Of a stretch of DNA of 64,000 nt, positions 34,865-44,454 are shown piece after piece. The translations under genes and the position numbers were made by a program. The notes beneath the pieces are model-generated. The model was not told where the DNA came from, made no database searches, and saw only the letters and a list, made by a program, of their open reading frames with translations. Within the stretch, counting starts at the first letter, position 1. Every line of letters begins with the position of its first letter. Source of the stretch: WJMT01 sp964456985. Lineage in GTDB: Bacteria; Acidobacteriota; Aminicenantia; Aminicenantales; Aminicenantaceae. The DNA is taken from the NCBI GenBank assembly GCA_964456985.1, contig CAYWDH010000002.1, positions 62,001 through 126,000 of the forward strand. The letters are read 5' to 3'.

Positions 34865-36205
34865 CTAACGGAGGTATCCCAGAGATTTGAGCGCTTCAAT
34901 CTCTTTTTGGGATAATTTAGATGTTTCGTTTTGTTCGCTATCCAAATAGCCATATTTTTTGTAAAACTTGTTGTATTCTGCATCCATAAAATCAAACAGC
35001 TTCTTTTTTTCTTTGTACAGGTTTTCCTTCTGTAAAGGGTCCTTGAGGTCGATGAAAAGATACTGACTGTTTATATTGAGCCTTTTCGAAAAGGCGGGTG
35101 TTACCTTGACGGAATGATATTTTTGATGGACCACAGCCCTTGATTTATTGCAGCCATATATGAATATCATTCTATTCTGACTTTTTTTAAACAGAGGGAT
35201 CCCCTGAATATCATACGGAGGAGAAAGGCCTACTTTATCCAAAATTGTTGGATAGATGTCCATTAGGCTCACAGGATAATCCAGGCGTCTCCCTTTTCCT
35301 TCTGGGAGTCTTATTATCAGGGGGACTCTGACGCTTGCATTGAAAGTCAGAGGGCCGTGACTGTAATAATAATTGTGTTCTCCAAGGGCTTCACCATGGT
35401 CAGCGCTGAAGATGATGATAGAATTTTTATGGTACCCTTTTTTATAAATGAGATTGAAGATTTTTCCCATCTCCGAGTCAATGTATTTGATAGCCCCGTC
35501 ATAGAGAGAGAGAAAATATCCTTCGTTCGATTTTTTATCCAATTTGATATTGCCCGTTCCGATGAATTTATTTTTTACTTTTTTCAGATCTCTCCCCTCG
35601 GGTCTTTTTTCCACGAACTTTTCAGGGGGGATATAAGGGGTATGTGTTTCCAAGTAATTGGCCCATAAAAAAAAGGGCTTGTTTTTCTTCTCTTCAAGGA
35701 AATCCATGATAGTTTTTGTGATAAAACGAGTGGATTCCTTTTTTTCCTCAATCTTGTCCCATACTTCTATGTATTCATCAAATCCCTGGTCAAAGTTATA
35801 TTTTTTTGCCAGATTCGTATTATCGACGACAGCAAAATTTTGATACCCTTTCATTTTAAGTATTTCAGCCAGAGTGATATGTCTGGGATCCAGAGGACCC
35901 ATGATGGGTTTCGTTTTATGGACAAAAGGATGGAGTCCGGTCATAAGAGAGGCAAAGGAGGCTGACGTTTTCGGCACCGGGCAGTAGGCAAATTCAAAGA
36001 GAAGCGACTGTTCAGCAAACGCATCGATATTAGGGGACGTTTGATACTCATATCCGTAAGTTGACAGATGATCGGCTCTAAGTGTATCAATAGTGATGAT
36101 TATGATATTTGGATTATCAGTTTGTTTTCGTCCTGATTTGTCACAGTGGGCAAAGAAAGCGATCATCAGCATCATAAGTAAGACAGTGAAAAGACACTTT
36201 TTCAT
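34865..36205 (-). CDS. Alkaline-phosphatase-superfamily (sulfatase-fold) lipoprotein, no formylglycine motif
   Basis: A 446-residue protein with lipobox FAHC (Cys21). It has the sulfatase fold with metal residues IITIDTLRAD (Asp40 and Asp45) and SADHGEALGEH. The nucleophile region reads PVPKTSASFASLMTG. The CxPxR motif of formylglycine sulfatases is missing. Thr80 takes that place, as in phosphoglycerol- or phosphoethanolamine-transferase-like members. It is therefore more likely a phosphodiesterase, phosphotransferase or hydrolase in the periplasm than a classic sulfatase. The C-terminus EIEALKSLGYLR is common in this clade. Confidence 0.8.
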   Translation of the reverse strand: MKKCLFTVLLMMLMIAFFAHCDKSGRKQTDNPNIIIITIDTLRADHLSTYGYEYQTSPNIDAFAEQSLLFEFAYCPVPKTSASFASLMTGLHPFVHKTKPIMGPLDPRHITLAEILKMKGYQNFAVVDNTNLAKKYNFDQGFDEYIEVWDKIEEKKESTRFITKTIMDFLEEKKNKPFFLWANYLETHTPYIPPEKFVEKRPEGRDLKKVKNKFIGTGNIKLDKKSNEGYFLSLYDGAIKYIDSEMGKIFNLIYKKGYHKNSIIIFSADHGEALGEHNYYYSHGPLTFNASVRVPLIIRLPEGKGRRLDYPVSLMDIYPTILDKVGLSPPYDIQGIPLFKKSQNRMIFIYGCNKSRAVVHQKYHSVKVTPAFSKRLNINSQYLFIDLKDPLQKENLYKEKKKLFDFMDAEYNKFYKKYGYLDSEQNETSKLSQKEIEALKSLGYLR

Positions 36206-36327
36206 ATCTATCTTGTATCAAATATGTATTTTCGAGTCAATGAAGCGGGAGAAAGGAGAAGATCTCGTTTATTTAAGTTAATTACATAAGAGAAAGCAGT
36301 TATGTATCTTTAAAAAAGCAGCTTTGA

Positions 36328-36333
36328 TATAAT
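36328..36333 (+). promoter_or_regulatory. Candidate -10 box TATAAT
   Basis: A perfect TATAAT lies 30 bases before the ATG at 36363. No convincing -35 is at the right distance. Confidence 0.4.
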
Positions 36334-36362
36334 GTAACGCAAAGGATAAGGAGCGGAATAAG

Positions 36363-36986
36363 ATGGAATGGAGCAAAGTTCTTCCCGCTGTCATTGCGTT
36401 TTTGGCTGCCTTTTTACTGCCTTTCATTTTTTCTAAACGCAGCAAAGAAAGTCAAAAGAAGATAAACAGTTACTCTCAAGTTCTTCATGGAGTTGGGATT
36501 GAGTTTGAGAAGATCGAAAAAGGAGATGAAAGGATTGAGTTTATAAAGAAATTATCCTGGGGACAAAAAGCAGAAGGTATCTTCAAGATAAAAAACAAAA
36601 ATATTGATTTTATTTTTCTCATAAGTGAAACCAGTCAGTATGGAGTGAACTATTCTTTGGATTATATTGTCCGGAACTCATTCGATGTAAGGGAAAAACC
36701 TGTCAGGACTACCAGAATGAAGCTGACAAAGGTTTCCTCAATGGAAAAAAAGACTGTCAATGTCCTATGGAAAGGCGACACCTATCTTTCGCAAAAGCTT
36801 AATATGGACTATGCGTTAAAGGACAAACTGAAGAACTCGAGTTTAATGGAATTGAAACTGAAAATAAAAGTAATTCCGGAAAAAAAACATGGTTACACTA
36901 GAATAAAAACAAACTTTGTCTCCCCGTCAAAGGATTTGATCTCTTTTATTGACTCTATTGCGGGGCACATAAAAACAGGATTTTGA
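36363..36986 (+). CDS. Unknown protein with N-terminal membrane anchor
   Basis: A 207-residue protein with one hydrophobic helix (7-24), then a basic stretch and a mixed alpha/beta soluble domain. AAGGAG is upstream. No family is recognised. It lies 48 bases before a methyltransferase gene in the same direction, so the two may be co-transcribed. Confidence 0.65.
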   Translation: MEWSKVLPAVIAFLAAFLLPFIFSKRSKESQKKINSYSQVLHGVGIEFEKIEKGDERIEFIKKLSWGQKAEGIFKIKNKNIDFIFLISETSQYGVNYSLDYIVRNSFDVREKPVRTTRMKLTKVSSMEKKTVNVLWKGDTYLSQKLNMDYALKDKLKNSSLMELKLKIKVIPEKKHGYTRIKTNFVSPSKDLISFIDSIAGHIKTGF

Positions 36987-37034
36987 GAAGAGCTGCAGAG
37001 CCATGCTTGAGCGTCAGGTAAAATCAGACCATTT

Positions 37035-38363
37035 ATGAAACAGACAATATGGAGAAAGATCAAATACCATTTATGGGGGCGCGCTGTCTTCTCCAATAGA
37101 TTTTATGACTTTTTCCTAAGGCCGTTTGACAGGATTCTTTTTGAAATTGTATCAACAAGGGATTTAAAAAAACAAAGGGAGAGAGGGATCCCGTCAAATA
37201 AAATCTGTCAAGCAGCTGATTTGTATAGCCCTGAGTGGAGAGATGTCCTATCGGAACTGAAATTATCTATGGATGAGGCGGATTTTCACCGCAAGGCCTG
37301 GGAACATGTGCAGATCATTTTATCCGCAAAAAGAAGGAAACTCCTAACTCCGGATTCCATTTGCCTGGCAGTTGGAGCAGGGAGAGAAAACCTCCTTTAT
37401 TACCTGACCTATAAAGTGAAAAAAGTTTGGGGCATCGATCTGTACGAAGGAGAATTTTTCGGGGGCGAGGATGAAGCTGATATCCCTTTGTCAGCAAAGA
37501 AGTATGCACCGTTTCCCTATCCTGAGGAAAAACTGACACTTTTGCGTATGGATGCCCTCAATCTGGAGTTTGATGACAATACCTTTGATTTTATTTTTTC
37601 ATCTTCCTCTATTGAGCACTTTGGCTCTGAAAATGAAATCTTGAGGTCACTCAAGGAGATATACCGGGTATTAAAGCCCGGAGGAGCTGCTTTTTTGACT
37701 ACAGAGCTCAGGCTGAACAGGCTGGGAAGGTCTATCAAGAATATTAAAGTCCTTCCTTTTCATAGACTGATTTCACTTTTCAGGGAAGCCGGATTCTGTA
37801 TTAAAGACGACTTTGATTTAAGAGTTGAGAAAGAATATCTCGATGATTGGATCAAGCTCCCTGATGATGTTTTCAGAAGGCCTCATGTCATATTAAGATA
37901 CTTCAATACGGTTCTGACTTCCATACATGCAGTGCTGGATAAAGAAGGAGCGGGAGCAACCAGGGGGAATGAAACAGCACGTTCCATCCCTGATTTTATT
38001 TACAGAGGGGAAATTTATGTCTCCTCCTCTGAAAAGAGAGTAAAAAGAAAGCAACAGGTCAGCCTTTCTATCACACTCAAAAACAACAGTAATTTCACTT
38101 GGGTCTCCACTGGGTACTCGCACCGGATCTCACTCGGGATCAAACTTTTCAATGCAAGAAAGGAACTGGTGGAAAGAGATTTCCTGACTATAGTCCTGCC
38201 TAAAGAAACAGCGCCGGCAGAGACCCTTGAATTCTCATCGCACATCACAGCTCCGTCCAAAAAAGGATGGTGGATCCTTGAATTCGACCTTAAAAAAGAA
38301 CTTGTCGTCTGGTTTTCCCAGGAGGGAAACCGGACCTTTGACTTAAAGCTGGAAGTAATCTGA
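37035..38363 (+). CDS. SAM methyltransferase with C-terminal Ig-like (polysaccharide-type) domain
   Basis: A 442-residue protein. Residues about 110-250 form a class I methyltransferase (CLAVGAGRENLLYYL, then FDFIFSSSSIEHFG and YRVLKPGGAAFLTTE). Residues about 325-442 form a beta-sandwich domain with NNSNFTW and KGWWILEFDL, similar to the Wzt-C/Ig-like domains that follow enzymes of surface polysaccharide synthesis. It may methylate a glycan or a lipid-linked sugar. The ribosome site is weak. Confidence 0.75.
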   Translation: MKQTIWRKIKYHLWGRAVFSNRFYDFFLRPFDRILFEIVSTRDLKKQRERGIPSNKICQAADLYSPEWRDVLSELKLSMDEADFHRKAWEHVQIILSAKRRKLLTPDSICLAVGAGRENLLYYLTYKVKKVWGIDLYEGEFFGGEDEADIPLSAKKYAPFPYPEEKLTLLRMDALNLEFDDNTFDFIFSSSSIEHFGSENEILRSLKEIYRVLKPGGAAFLTTELRLNRLGRSIKNIKVLPFHRLISLFREAGFCIKDDFDLRVEKEYLDDWIKLPDDVFRRPHVILRYFNTVLTSIHAVLDKEGAGATRGNETARSIPDFIYRGEIYVSSSEKRVKRKQQVSLSITLKNNSNFTWVSTGYSHRISLGIKLFNARKELVERDFLTIVLPKETAPAETLEFSSHITAPSKKGWWILEFDLKKELVVWFSQEGNRTFDLKLEVI

Positions 38364-38632
38364 CAGCAGGGAAACAGGATTATCATCTGTCCGATAAAGG
38401 ACACCTATTGTTGCAGCAGCGAACATCCGTTTCAAGAGACGCCTTCTTTTTCCTTGTTATCTCCCCGTATATCCAAAATGGCACGGTTCTTGCAGCCTTA
38501 TGTAGACAAAGGACGTCTTAAGATGAAGATGAAGAAAAAAAATATTTCAGGAAAAGACAACTTTTTGACACCAATATACGTTTATATAGGTGAAATGAAT
38601 AAAAATGAAAATAACCATTAGGAGAATATAAA
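38364..38632. other. Gene-free stretch
   Basis: These 269 bases, plus 38819-39070 beyond the next small gene, hold no gene I can support. A TTGACA hexamer is present at 38565-38570, but no -10 lies at 16-18 bases. Confidence 0.5.
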
Positions 38633-38818
38633 ATGAAACTCAGAACAAAAGTAGCGATTTTTTTGTTGGCGTGTTTTATTACGTTTGTCGGATTCAACTT
38701 GGTTGTCCCCGCTGGAGCTGTTGATATGATGAAGATTGGGAAGACAGATGGGTATAAGATCATTTCCAATATTCTTTTTGTCAGCGCAGTAAAAAACTCC
38801 CCCTCTCTTAAAGGATGA
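38633..38818 (+). CDS. Small protein with signal peptide, possibly a truncated gene
   Basis: A 61-codon gene with AGGAG eight bases before the ATG and a clean signal peptide (basic start, hydrophobic core 8-24, PAGAV near 26-30). The mature part is only about 30 residues. It may be a small secreted peptide or the 5' fragment of a longer exported protein. Family unknown. Confidence 0.45.
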   Translation: MKLRTKVAIFLLACFITFVGFNLVVPAGAVDMMKIGKTDGYKIISNILFVSAVKNSPSLKG

Positions 38819-38841
38819 CTTATGTTGCGCACCAATCGATG

Positions 38842-38883
38842 CTGGCGGAGTGCACACTCTTGAGCTAGGGCCCTAGCCGCCAG
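38842..38883. repeat. Nested inverted repeats
   Basis: CTGGCGG (38842-38848) pairs with CCGCCAG (38877-38883). Between them lies the perfect 14-base palindrome GCTAGGGCCCTAGC (38864-38877). It is GC-rich in an AT-rich gap and has no T run, so it is not a usual terminator. Confidence 0.6.
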
Positions 38884-39070
38884 TAAAGATTATGCCTGAG
38901 CACTCGAGGGGAACTCAATAATCCGGGTCATTTTTTTATCTCTTACTCGTGTGATTATTACTTGCATCTGCGGGATAAGTCCGTTCACGAACCGCAGAAC
39001 TAAAACGCTTGATTGCTCCCTGCTGGACTTTGTGATATAAACAAATAAAAGCAGATTCAAGGAGGTCTTT

Positions 39071-41935
39071 ATGCACGGGAAGCAGAGATATTTAACAGTT
39101 TTGGTTATCACTTTTTTTCTTTTAGTAAGCATTACATGGTCACAGCAGAAAAAGCCCCTGACTCATGATGTCTATGATTCATGGCGATCCATTTACCAAT
39201 CGCAGATATCACCTGATGGAAACTGGATTTTGTATGTGGAAACACCCCAGGACGGGGAAGCTGAGGTGGTTGTTATTAAGCTATCAGGTGTTAGGGAAAT
39301 GCGCTATCCCATAGGCTACTCAGGAGAGGGAACCGATTCAGAAAGGGCGGCAGATGCTCAGTTCAGTTATGACTGCACGCATGCGGTTTTTTTGATTTCA
39401 CCTTCTAAGGAAGAAATCGAAAAAGCAAAAGACAAGAAGAAAGAGAAAAGCAAGGAGCCCAAGAAAAAATTAGGGATTATGAGTCTTTCAGATGGGAAGA
39501 CTGAGGTCATAGAAAGAGTCAAAGGCTTTAAGCTTCCCGAAGAAGCCGGAGGTTGGGTCGCTTATCTGAAAGAGGCTCCGGAAAAAGAAGAAAAAGAACA
39601 GGAAGAAATGAAGGAAGAAAAGGAACAAGAAGGGGAGAAAAAAGAGGAACAGGCAAAAGAAGAAGAAGAGGAAAAGAAAGAGAAGGAATACGGGACACCT
39701 CTTGTCCTGCGGTCCCTTAAGGACGGAAGTGAAGTCACTGTTGATTCAGTCATGGAATACCGGTTTACCAAAGATGGGCAGTATCTCATTTATTCGGTTT
39801 CCAGTGAGGATAAGCCGGAAACAGACGGGATCTATATCTTAAAACCCGGACGGAGCAGCAGTATCCCTCTTTTAACAGGGGAAGGTAACTACAAGAAATT
39901 AGCCATGGATGAAGAGGGAACACGGCTTGCGTTTATAACAGACAGGGATGATTACGAAGCTGATGAGCCCACATTCAATTTATACGGATGGGATGTGGGA
40001 GGAGAGAAGGCTTCATTGTGGGTCTCACACACATCCACTCCCGATTTTCCAGAGGGGATGGCTGTCAGCGATAAATCGGATGTATCTTTCACAGAAGAGG
40101 GAGGCATTGTGATGTTCGGGATCAAAGAGATCCCGGAGCCCAAAGAGGAGGATGAGGAAAAAGAGGAAGAAGAAGCCCGATTTGACCTTTGGCACTGGAA
40201 TGACCCTTTGCCTCAGCCCCAGCAGAAAGAAATAGAAGAGGAAGTGCGCAACAACACCTGGGAGTCTGTGTATCACCTGAAAAGCGGAAAATTCGTAAAA
40301 CTTGCGGATGAAGAGATTCCGGATGTCCGGATTTCAGATAATGGCAGGATAGCGTTCGGACAGACTTTTTGGCCCTATGCCAAACGCATCGCCTACTTTA
40401 GTTCTTTTTATGACGTGTATGTCATCAATCCTTATACAGGGGAAAAGACCCTCGTCAAAAAGGAACTCTATTTTAACGCCCGCTTATCTCCGGAAGGCCG
40501 GTATGTTTACTGGTTTGATGAGGATAAAGACTGGCATGTCTATGATATTGCCTCGGGAACAGAAAAAAATGTGACTAAAGATATAGAGGTGCCGTTCGAT
40601 ATGCAGGATTGGGATACGCCTAGCCCTCCGTACTCTTATGGTGTGGCTGGCTGGACAGAAGATGACAGCTCTCTCCTGATTTATGACCAGTATGACATTT
40701 GGCAGATTGATCCGGACGGATCCAATGCCCGTATGATCACAGAAGGATTCGGGAGGGAAAACAACCTGTCTTTCCGTTATATCAGGCTTGACCCTGAGGA
40801 AAAAGCCATTGATGCAGACGAGATGCTTCTTTTCAGGGTGACCAATGAAGAAACCATGGCCACCGGATTTTACTCTGATAGGGTCAAAGGCACAAAACGG
40901 CCGAAAAAACTTCTTATGGATGACAAGTATTTCGGGTATCCCAGAAAAGCGAAGAATTCGGACACCCTGATCTTTAACAGAATGGCGTTTGATGAATACC
41001 CGGACATATGGATCAGTGACATAAATTTTTCGAACGTCCAAAAAGTCACTGACCTGGGACGGCAGATGGAGCCCTATATTTGGGGAAAAGCAGAGCTTAG
41101 AGATTTTAAAAGTTCGGATGGAGTGCCGTTAAAAGGAATACTGATCAAACCGGATGATTTTGATCCTGGTAAAAAGTATCCTTTAATGGTCTATATTTAC
41201 GAGACTCTTCATAACGGCCTTCATTACTATCGCCATCCTTCCCCCGGAACATCCATAAATATGCCCTATTATGTGAGCAATGGATACATCATCTGGATGC
41301 CTGATATCGAATACCACACAGGCTACCCGGGTCAAGACGCCTTGAAATGTGTTCTTCCGGGAATCCAGATGCTGGTAAGGGAAGGATACATAGATCCGGA
41401 TGCCATCGGGATCCAGGGCCACTCATGGGGCGGTTACCAGATTTCTTACATGATCACCCAGACCAATATATTTGCTGCTGCCGAAGGAGGAGCTCCGGTA
41501 TCGAATATGATTTCTTCCTATAACGGAATCCGTTGGGCAAGCGGCATGGTCAGGCAGTTCCAGTACGAACATACCCAGAGCCGCATAGGTGGGTCTCTCT
41601 GGGAATATCCTTTCCGCTATATCGAAAACTCTCCTATTTTCTGGGTGGATAAGATTCAAACTCCCATCATGTTCATGCATAATGATGCAGACGGTGCGGT
41701 TCCCTGGTACCAGGGCATAGAATTCATCATGGCGCTCCGGCGGCTTGAAAAAGAAGCCTATATGTTCAACTACAACGGAGAACCTCACGGGCTTCGTAAA
41801 AGAGTCAACCAGAAAGACTGGACTATCCGCATGCAGCAGTTTTTCGATCACCACCTTAAAGGCGCTCCCATGCCCGACTGGATGAAAAACGGGATAAAGG
41901 CCTGGGAAAAAGAAAAAGACGAATCTGTAAGTTAA
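39071..41935 (+). CDS. S9-family prolyl oligopeptidase-like serine peptidase, exported
   Basis: A 954-residue protein with a signal peptide (1-25). The N-terminal propeller contains PD40-type strands. The alpha/beta-hydrolase domain has GHSWGG (Ser785), Asp874 in DADGAVP and His906 in EPHGL. The propeller is interrupted by three Lys/Glu-rich insertions, the longest at about residues 172-212. AAGGAGG lies before the ATG. It should cleave peptides in the periplasm, fitting a protein-scavenging lifestyle. Confidence 0.92.
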   Translation: MHGKQRYLTVLVITFFLLVSITWSQQKKPLTHDVYDSWRSIYQSQISPDGNWILYVETPQDGEAEVVVIKLSGVREMRYPIGYSGEGTDSERAADAQFSYDCTHAVFLISPSKEEIEKAKDKKKEKSKEPKKKLGIMSLSDGKTEVIERVKGFKLPEEAGGWVAYLKEAPEKEEKEQEEMKEEKEQEGEKKEEQAKEEEEEKKEKEYGTPLVLRSLKDGSEVTVDSVMEYRFTKDGQYLIYSVSSEDKPETDGIYILKPGRSSSIPLLTGEGNYKKLAMDEEGTRLAFITDRDDYEADEPTFNLYGWDVGGEKASLWVSHTSTPDFPEGMAVSDKSDVSFTEEGGIVMFGIKEIPEPKEEDEEKEEEEARFDLWHWNDPLPQPQQKEIEEEVRNNTWESVYHLKSGKFVKLADEEIPDVRISDNGRIAFGQTFWPYAKRIAYFSSFYDVYVINPYTGEKTLVKKELYFNARLSPEGRYVYWFDEDKDWHVYDIASGTEKNVTKDIEVPFDMQDWDTPSPPYSYGVAGWTEDDSSLLIYDQYDIWQIDPDGSNARMITEGFGRENNLSFRYIRLDPEEKAIDADEMLLFRVTNEETMATGFYSDRVKGTKRPKKLLMDDKYFGYPRKAKNSDTLIFNRMAFDEYPDIWISDINFSNVQKVTDLGRQMEPYIWGKAELRDFKSSDGVPLKGILIKPDDFDPGKKYPLMVYIYETLHNGLHYYRHPSPGTSINMPYYVSNGYIIWMPDIEYHTGYPGQDALKCVLPGIQMLVREGYIDPDAIGIQGHSWGGYQISYMITQTNIFAAAEGGAPVSNMISSYNGIRWASGMVRQFQYEHTQSRIGGSLWEYPFRYIENSPIFWVDKIQTPIMFMHNDADGAVPWYQGIEFIMALRRLEKEAYMFNYNGEPHGLRKRVNQKDWTIRMQQFFDHHLKGAPMPDWMKNGIKAWEKEKDESVS

Positions 41936-41948
41936 AAGAGGCATCACC

Positions 41949-42641
41949 ATGAATAAAATACTATATAGAAGAGGTGCTGTGTTTATTGCTGTCCTGCTTC
42001 TTGGTACAGTCCCCCTATTTTCCGGACAGGAACAGGAAATAAAAAAAGTGGAGAAAGCCATACAGGTCCTCCACGAGTTGATCGAACTTCCAGAGGAGGG
42101 AATCCCTGAAGCCCTTTTAAACAAAGCCTACGGCATCGCTGTCATACCTGATGTGTTTAAGGCCGCTTATGTTTTAGGGGGGCAGTATGGCAAAGGCATC
42201 CTTATAGTCCGGGATAAACGCGGAGTCTGGAGTAATCCTTGTTTTATCAGGATCATGGGAGGAAGCTACGGATACCAAATAGGGATCAGCAAATCAGATG
42301 TGATATTGGTCTTCAAAGGTCCTGAAAGCATCAAGGGGATCACCGAAGGCACATTTACTCTGGGAGCGGATGCTGGTATCTCCGCAGGCCCCGTAGGCAG
42401 AAGAGCCGAAGGAAGCACGGATTATAAATTTGAGGCAGAGATCTATTCTTATTCTCAAAGCAAAGGGCTCTTTGCAGGAGTTTCTATCCAAGGATCATCC
42501 ATACAGATCGATTATGAAGCCAATGCAGATTTCTACGAAACCTATAGATATAGCCCTAAGGATATTTTAGGAGGAAAAAACATCTCAGCTCCGGTCATTG
42601 CCGAACGATTGAAAGAGGTTTTATCCGATTACACGCGCTGA
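41949..42641 (+). CDS. SYLF-domain (Ysc84/DUF500) lipid-binding protein
   Basis: A 230-residue protein with a signal peptide (1-25) and a SYLF domain: AYGIAVIPDVFKAAYVLGGQYGKG, then GGSYGYQIGISKSDVILVF and SIQIDYEANADFY. In the family this domain binds phosphoinositides or lipids and is exported in bacteria. It lies 13 bases after the S9 peptidase gene and is probably in the same operon. Confidence 0.9.
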   Translation: MNKILYRRGAVFIAVLLLGTVPLFSGQEQEIKKVEKAIQVLHELIELPEEGIPEALLNKAYGIAVIPDVFKAAYVLGGQYGKGILIVRDKRGVWSNPCFIRIMGGSYGYQIGISKSDVILVFKGPESIKGITEGTFTLGADAGISAGPVGRRAEGSTDYKFEAEIYSYSQSKGLFAGVSIQGSSIQIDYEANADFYETYRYSPKDILGGKNISAPVIAERLKEVLSDYTR

Positions 42642-42736
42642 TCCGAATGAGTTAAAGGAGGAGAATGATCGAATAGAGAGAGATTTTGCGCGGCAAAGTT
42701 GTAATATAAAATAAAAGAGTCTAAAGGAGGCTTTTT

Positions 42737-43267
42737 ATGAAACCAAGAGGCCCTTTGATGATCGAACACCGTCTTATCGAAAAAATGATATCCCTTATTG
42801 AAGAGGAAGTATCCAGAATAGAAAAAACAGAAAAAGCAGATCCTGAATTTATTGATACAGCGGTTGATTTTATCCGTATTTATGCGGATAAGACCCATCA
42901 CGGAAAAGAGGAAGAGATACTGTTTCGGGAATGCAAAGAGAAAAACATGTCAGATGAAGACCAAAAGCTTATGGAGGAGCTTATCCAGGAGCATAGATTC
43001 GCAAGAGAGGTCGTGGCTGAGCTGATGGAGGCTAAAAATCTTTATGTCAAAGACGGAAGCGGTTTAAAAACCATAAAAGACAGGCTCAATACTCTGGTCG
43101 ATTTTTACCCCAAACACATAAAAAAAGAAGATGATGTTTTTTTCCCAAATTCTGAAAAATACTTTTCAGAAGAGGAACAGCAGGCTATGCTTAAGGAATT
43201 CTGGGATTTTGACAAGGAAATGATCCATGAAAAATACAAAATGGTGGTTGAACAGCTTAAAGAATAG
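42737..43267 (+). CDS. Hemerythrin (HHE) domain protein
   Basis: A 176-residue four-helix protein with histidine and acidic ligands in hemerythrin spacing: IEHRLIEKMI, KTHHGKEEEILF, EHRFAREVV and YPKHIKKEDDVFF. It probably has a diiron centre that senses or binds O2 or NO, useful to an anaerobe. AGGAGG precedes the ATG. The ferredoxin-type gene begins three bases after its stop, so they form an operon. Confidence 0.92.
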   Translation: MKPRGPLMIEHRLIEKMISLIEEEVSRIEKTEKADPEFIDTAVDFIRIYADKTHHGKEEEILFRECKEKNMSDEDQKLMEELIQEHRFAREVVAELMEAKNLYVKDGSGLKTIKDRLNTLVDFYPKHIKKEDDVFFPNSEKYFSEEEQQAMLKEFWDFDKEMIHEKYKMVVEQLKE

Positions 43268-43270
43268 CGA

Positions 43271-44425
43271 TTGAATCAGGAAAATCCTTTGTGTGCAGAT
43301 ATTTATAAAAAGCTTGCCCTCCATCTGGATGATCTCCCGGGAGGTTATCCTGAGACCGAAAGTGGAGTGGAGCTCCGTATTCTGCGGAGGATGTTCACTC
43401 CGATGGAAGCCCGGCTGGCCCTTAAGCTTACTTTAATCCCAGAAGAATTGGATGTAATCGCCCGGCGCGCAGAACTTCCCAAAGAACAGGTTTCCCGTCG
43501 GCTTGAAAACATGGCCAAAAAAGGCCTTATTTATCGTTTGAAACGAAAAGGACGTCCGGTTCGTTTTATGGCCTTTCAGTTTGTCATCGGTATATGGGAG
43601 CTTCATGTTAATGATCTGGATCCACAACTTATCAAGGATTTTAACGAATATGTTCCAGTGCTGTTTAATTTCGACGAATGGAAAAAAGCTCCCCTACTCC
43701 GTACTATTCCTGTTGAACAGAGCATAGATCATAATTTAGAGGTCCTTGTTTATGAAGATGCATTCGAACTCATTGATAAAAACTCTAAATTTCTGGAAGC
43801 TCCCTGTATCTGCAGGAGAGAGCGCCGTATCATAGATGAGGGCTGTGATAAGCCAGAGGGGAATTGCCTTGTCATGGGAGTCGGAGTTGATATATATAAA
43901 AATGCAGGAATCGGAAAAGAGATTGACAAAAACAAAGCAAAGGAACTTATAAAAAAAGCAGATGAGGTCGGGCTTGTGCTTCAGGCCAGCTTTTCGAAAA
44001 AAATTGCTAATATCTGCTGCTGCTGCGGTTGCTGCTGTCAGGTACTTAGAAACTTGAAGAGACACCCATCCCCTGCAGATCTGGTAGCATCGCCTTTTTT
44101 TGCTCAGCTGGACAAAGACTTGTGTACGGGATGTGGAGATTGTGTGGAGAGATGCCAGATGGATGCGCTTGAGTTAAATCATGATAAAGCCGTCTTGGAA
44201 GAGAATAAATGCATTGGATGCGGTCTCTGTGTTTCTACATGTCCCACTAATGCCTTGATCCTTAAAAGAAAACCAGGCCCTGAAAAGCCCAAAGTCCCTG
44301 AAAAGTTAACCAGCGCCGCGGTTAAAAGACTTCAGGTAAGAGGAAAGATCAGTCTCGGAAAAGTCAGCTCACTCATTTTGCGTTCCAGGAAAGACCGGTT
44401 CTTATCCAAGGGCCTTAATAAATAA
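43271..44425 (+). CDS. Winged-helix/ferredoxin iron-sulfur protein with poly-Cys motif
   Basis: 384 residues from a TTG at 43271 with no strong ribosome site, probably read by coupling to the hemerythrin gene. The N-terminal region (about 45-110) looks like a winged helix (ISQ-free HTH with EEQVSRRLENMAKKGLIYRL-like spacing). Next come CICRRERR, GNC and a striking run CCCCGCCC near residue 255. Two C-terminal 4Fe-4S ferredoxin motifs follow (CTGCGDCVERC and CIGCGLCVSTC). This domain set occurs in anaerobes as a redox or reductase-associated protein. The exact role is unknown. Confidence 0.85.
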   Translation: MNQENPLCADIYKKLALHLDDLPGGYPETESGVELRILRRMFTPMEARLALKLTLIPEELDVIARRAELPKEQVSRRLENMAKKGLIYRLKRKGRPVRFMAFQFVIGIWELHVNDLDPQLIKDFNEYVPVLFNFDEWKKAPLLRTIPVEQSIDHNLEVLVYEDAFELIDKNSKFLEAPCICRRERRIIDEGCDKPEGNCLVMGVGVDIYKNAGIGKEIDKNKAKELIKKADEVGLVLQASFSKKIANICCCCGCCCQVLRNLKRHPSPADLVASPFFAQLDKDLCTGCGDCVERCQMDALELNHDKAVLEENKCIGCGLCVSTCPTNALILKRKPGPEKPKVPEKLTSAAVKRLQVRGKISLGKVSSLILRSRKDRFLSKGLNK

Positions 44426-44454
44426 TGTGGATGGCTCAAGCTCAATAATTATAA

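Noticed and set aside
38565..38593. TTGACA followed by TATATA as a promoter of the small secreted peptide
   Set aside because: The spacing is about 12 bases, too short for sigma70.
41423..42124. 233-codon minus-strand frame across the S9 and SYLF genes
   Set aside because: Antisense shadow of two strong genes, crossing their boundary with no conserved motif.
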